This document shows, in pieces, positions 5,687 through 5,761 of a DNA stretch of 5,761 nt. The DNA comes from Lichenicola sp964658455 (GTDB lineage Bacteria; Pseudomonadota; Alphaproteobacteria; Acetobacterales; Acetobacteraceae). Each line of letters starts with the position of its first letter. The first letter of the stretch is position 1. Under the pieces are notes generated by a model. The model was not told the origin of the DNA and searched no databases. It worked only from the letters and a program-made list of their open reading frames with translations. The translations under genes and the position numbers were made by a program. The stretch lies in NCBI GenBank assembly GCA_964658455.1, contig CAZZZA010000169.1, forward strand, positions 1 to 5,761. The letters are read 5' to 3'.

Positions 5687-5761
5687 GGGCCGGTAGCTCA
5701 GTGGTAGAGCATTCGACTTTTAATCGAATGGTCGTGGGTTCGAACCCCACCCGGCCCACCA
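5687..5761 (+). tRNA. tRNA-Lys, anticodon TTT
   Basis: This is a complete 75-base cloverleaf. The acceptor stem GGGCCGG (5687-5693) pairs with CCGGCCC (5751-5757), followed by discriminator A5758 and an encoded CCA (5759-5761). The D stem is GCTC/GAGC (5696-5699/5707-5710). The anticodon stem is TTCGA/TCGAA (5712-5716/5724-5728) around the loop CTTTTAA, with anticodon TTT at 5719-5721. The T stem is GTGGG/CCCAC (5734-5738/5746-5750) around TTCGAAC. All stems pair perfectly. The UUU anticodon reads the lysine codons AAA and AAG. It begins 12 bases after the cyclophilin stop, with no visible promoter or terminator between, so it may be processed from the same transcript. Confidence 0.98.

Overview
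The window is GC-rich DNA from an alphaproteobacterium. GyrA, CoaD and cyclophilin sequence features and the gyrA-coaD-cyclophilin gene order fit this class. Rhodospirillales, perhaps Acetobacteraceae, is my best guess, made from general resemblance and not from any search. Almost all of the sequence is coding. Third codon positions are mostly G or C, which is why several long non-genic open frames lie opposite the real genes.

Layout. Positions 1-383 (minus strand) hold the first 127 residues of a TonB-dependent outer-membrane receptor that runs off the left edge. Positions 435-1499 (minus) encode a membrane sensor histidine kinase ending 51 bases before the receptor start, so the two probably form a kinase-to-receptor unit. 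No response regulator gene is visible. Positions 1500-1705 are a 206-base divergent intergenic region with candidate overlapping promoters and a GC-rich stem-loop. Positions 1706-4642 (plus) encode DNA gyrase subunit A, probably starting at TTG. Its C-terminal domain carries an acidic Ala/Glu/Gly insertion and the protein ends in an acidic tail. Positions 4635-5141 encode phosphopantetheine adenylyltransferase (CoaD), overlapping the gyrA stop by 8 bases. Positions 5171-5674 encode a cytoplasmic cyclophilin-type prolyl isomerase with a good ribosome binding site. A complete tRNA-Lys (anticodon TTT) with encoded CCA occupies 5687-5761 and ends exactly at the window edge.

How the genes fit together. 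The right-hand part is a housekeeping block: DNA supercoiling, coenzyme A synthesis, protein folding and a tRNA. It is tightly packed, has no visible internal terminator and is likely one transcription unit, possibly including the tRNA. The left-hand part is accessory: an envelope sensor kinase and an outer-membrane transport receptor on the opposite strand.

I see no mobile element, CRISPR array or clearly new system. The points most worth checking are the kinase-receptor pairing without a regulator, a hexamer-N5-hexamer direct repeat just before the receptor start, and the shared gyrA/kinase promoter region.
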